NCBI RefSeq assembly: GCF_023630175.1
Contig: NZ_JALLIN010000027.1
Location: 1 to 64,000 of the forward strand
Length of the DNA: 64,000 bases
Source: Streptomyces cellostaticus
GTDB taxonomy: Bacteria; Actinomycetota; Actinomycetes; Streptomycetales; Streptomycetaceae
Reading direction: 5' to 3'
Position 1 is the stretch's first letter, and every line of letters starts with the position of its first letter. The translations under genes were made by a program, and so were the position numbers. Below the pieces are notes generated by a model. It did not search any database, had not been told where the DNA came from, and saw only the letters and a program-made list of their open reading frames with translations. This document shows positions 63,582 through 64,000 of the stretch, piece by piece.

Positions 63582-64000
63582 ATGTCACCTCGCCGAAGCT
63601 ACGACCAGTACTGCTCCGCAGCCCGCGCCCTCGACGTCGTGGGCGACCGCTGGACCCTGCTGATCGTCCGGGAACTGCTGGCCGGCCCGCGCCGCTACAC
63701 GGACCTGCACGCGGACCTCCCCGGTGTGAGCACGGACGTACTCGCCTCCCGGCTGAAGGACATGGAGCGCGACGGACTCACCACCCGGCGGCGGCTGCCC
63801 CCGCCGGGCGCCGCCTTCGTCTACGAACTCGGTCGACGAGGGCGCGAGCTGCTGCCCGTGCTGCAGGCGCTGGGGAAGTGGGGCGAGGCCGAACTGGGCG
63901 AGCGCCGCCCGACCGACGCCGTGCGCGCCCACTGGTCCGCGCTGCCTCTGCTGCGGGCCCTGGCGGGCGCGGGAGTCGTCGAGGGCGCGGGGGTCGTCGA
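63582..64000 (+). CDS. HxlR-family regulator, C-terminus beyond window
   Basis: 139 residues are visible and the frame is still open. Winged-helix core YDQYCSAARALDVVGDRWTLLIVRELLAG with Cys11, recognition helix VSTDVLASRLKDMERDGLTTR, wing PPPGAAFVYELGRRGRELL. A region beyond the usual HxlR end (HWSALPLLRALAG) suggests the larger two-domain form that carries a C-terminal SCP2-like or ligand-binding domain. Divergent from the aminotransferase gene, which it may control through the intervening palindrome. Confidence 0.9.
   Translation, partial: MSPRRSYDQYCSAARALDVVGDRWTLLIVRELLAGPRRYTDLHADLPGVSTDVLASRLKDMERDGLTTRRRLPPPGAAFVYELGRRGRELLPVLQALGKWGEAELGERRPTDAVRAHWSALPLLRALAGAGVVEGAGVV

Overview
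The window is high-GC actinobacterial chromosome, almost certainly Streptomyces. The signs are strong third-codon GC bias, frequent GTG and TTG starts, GGAGG-type ribosome sites, TTGAC-type promoters and typical Streptomyces families (LAL and LuxR regulators, DUF2637, DUF2690, TIGR04222, an Ada-AlkA fusion, a PucR-linked xdh operon). It holds about 58 protein genes, one clear pseudogene, and two copies of a 160-bp palindromic element. I found no rRNA, tRNA or CRISPR.

Layout. 1-5 kb: DEAD-box helicase (cut by the left edge), cold-shock protein, GNAT acetyltransferase, RsgA GTPase. 5-9 kb: lipoprotein, DNA alkylation repair pair (Ada-AlkA and Ogt), SGNH hydrolase, DUF456 protein. 9-16 kb: LuxR-type regulator, PP2C-like protein, pyruvate oxidase, RsbW-like ATPase, DUF2637 membrane protein. 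16-17 kb: a decayed ferric-siderophore-reductase-like gene behind an intact iron box. 17-19 kb: GntR regulator, DUF2231-like membrane protein, TPR-like protein. 19.5-28.2 kb: PucR regulator and a xanthine dehydrogenase operon with AzgA-type permease and XdhC. 28-46 kb: accessory and secreted genes. These include a three-gene secreted operon (DUF2690, SLT/golvesin-like, lipoprotein), trypsin, patatin, lipid kinase, a 941-aa LAL regulator, and a GAF-LuxR regulator next to two acyl-CoA synthetases. 47-60 kb: urate and glyoxylate arm (gcl, katA, glxR, hyi, two small genes, uraD, uraH, uaZ, 8-oxoguanine-type deaminase, xanthine permease). 60-64 kb: HxlR regulators, thioesterase, histidine phosphatase, aminotransferase.

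How it works together. Xanthine dehydrogenase makes urate. UaZ, UraH and UraD take urate to S-allantoin. Allantoinase and allantoicase are not in the window. Gcl, Hyi and GlxR recover carbon from glyoxylate as glycerate, and the catalase sits where urate oxidase H2O2 would need removal. The promoters show two shared operator systems. TTCCR-N5-YGGAA sites occur in pairs 21 bp apart at gcl and hyi, with a single weaker site at katA. A near-identical 17-bp palindrome overlaps the -35 box of both katA and uraD. Together they suggest layered control by a glyoxylate/allantoin-type repressor and a separate urate- or peroxide-linked one.

Family names come from reading the proteins; no database search was run.
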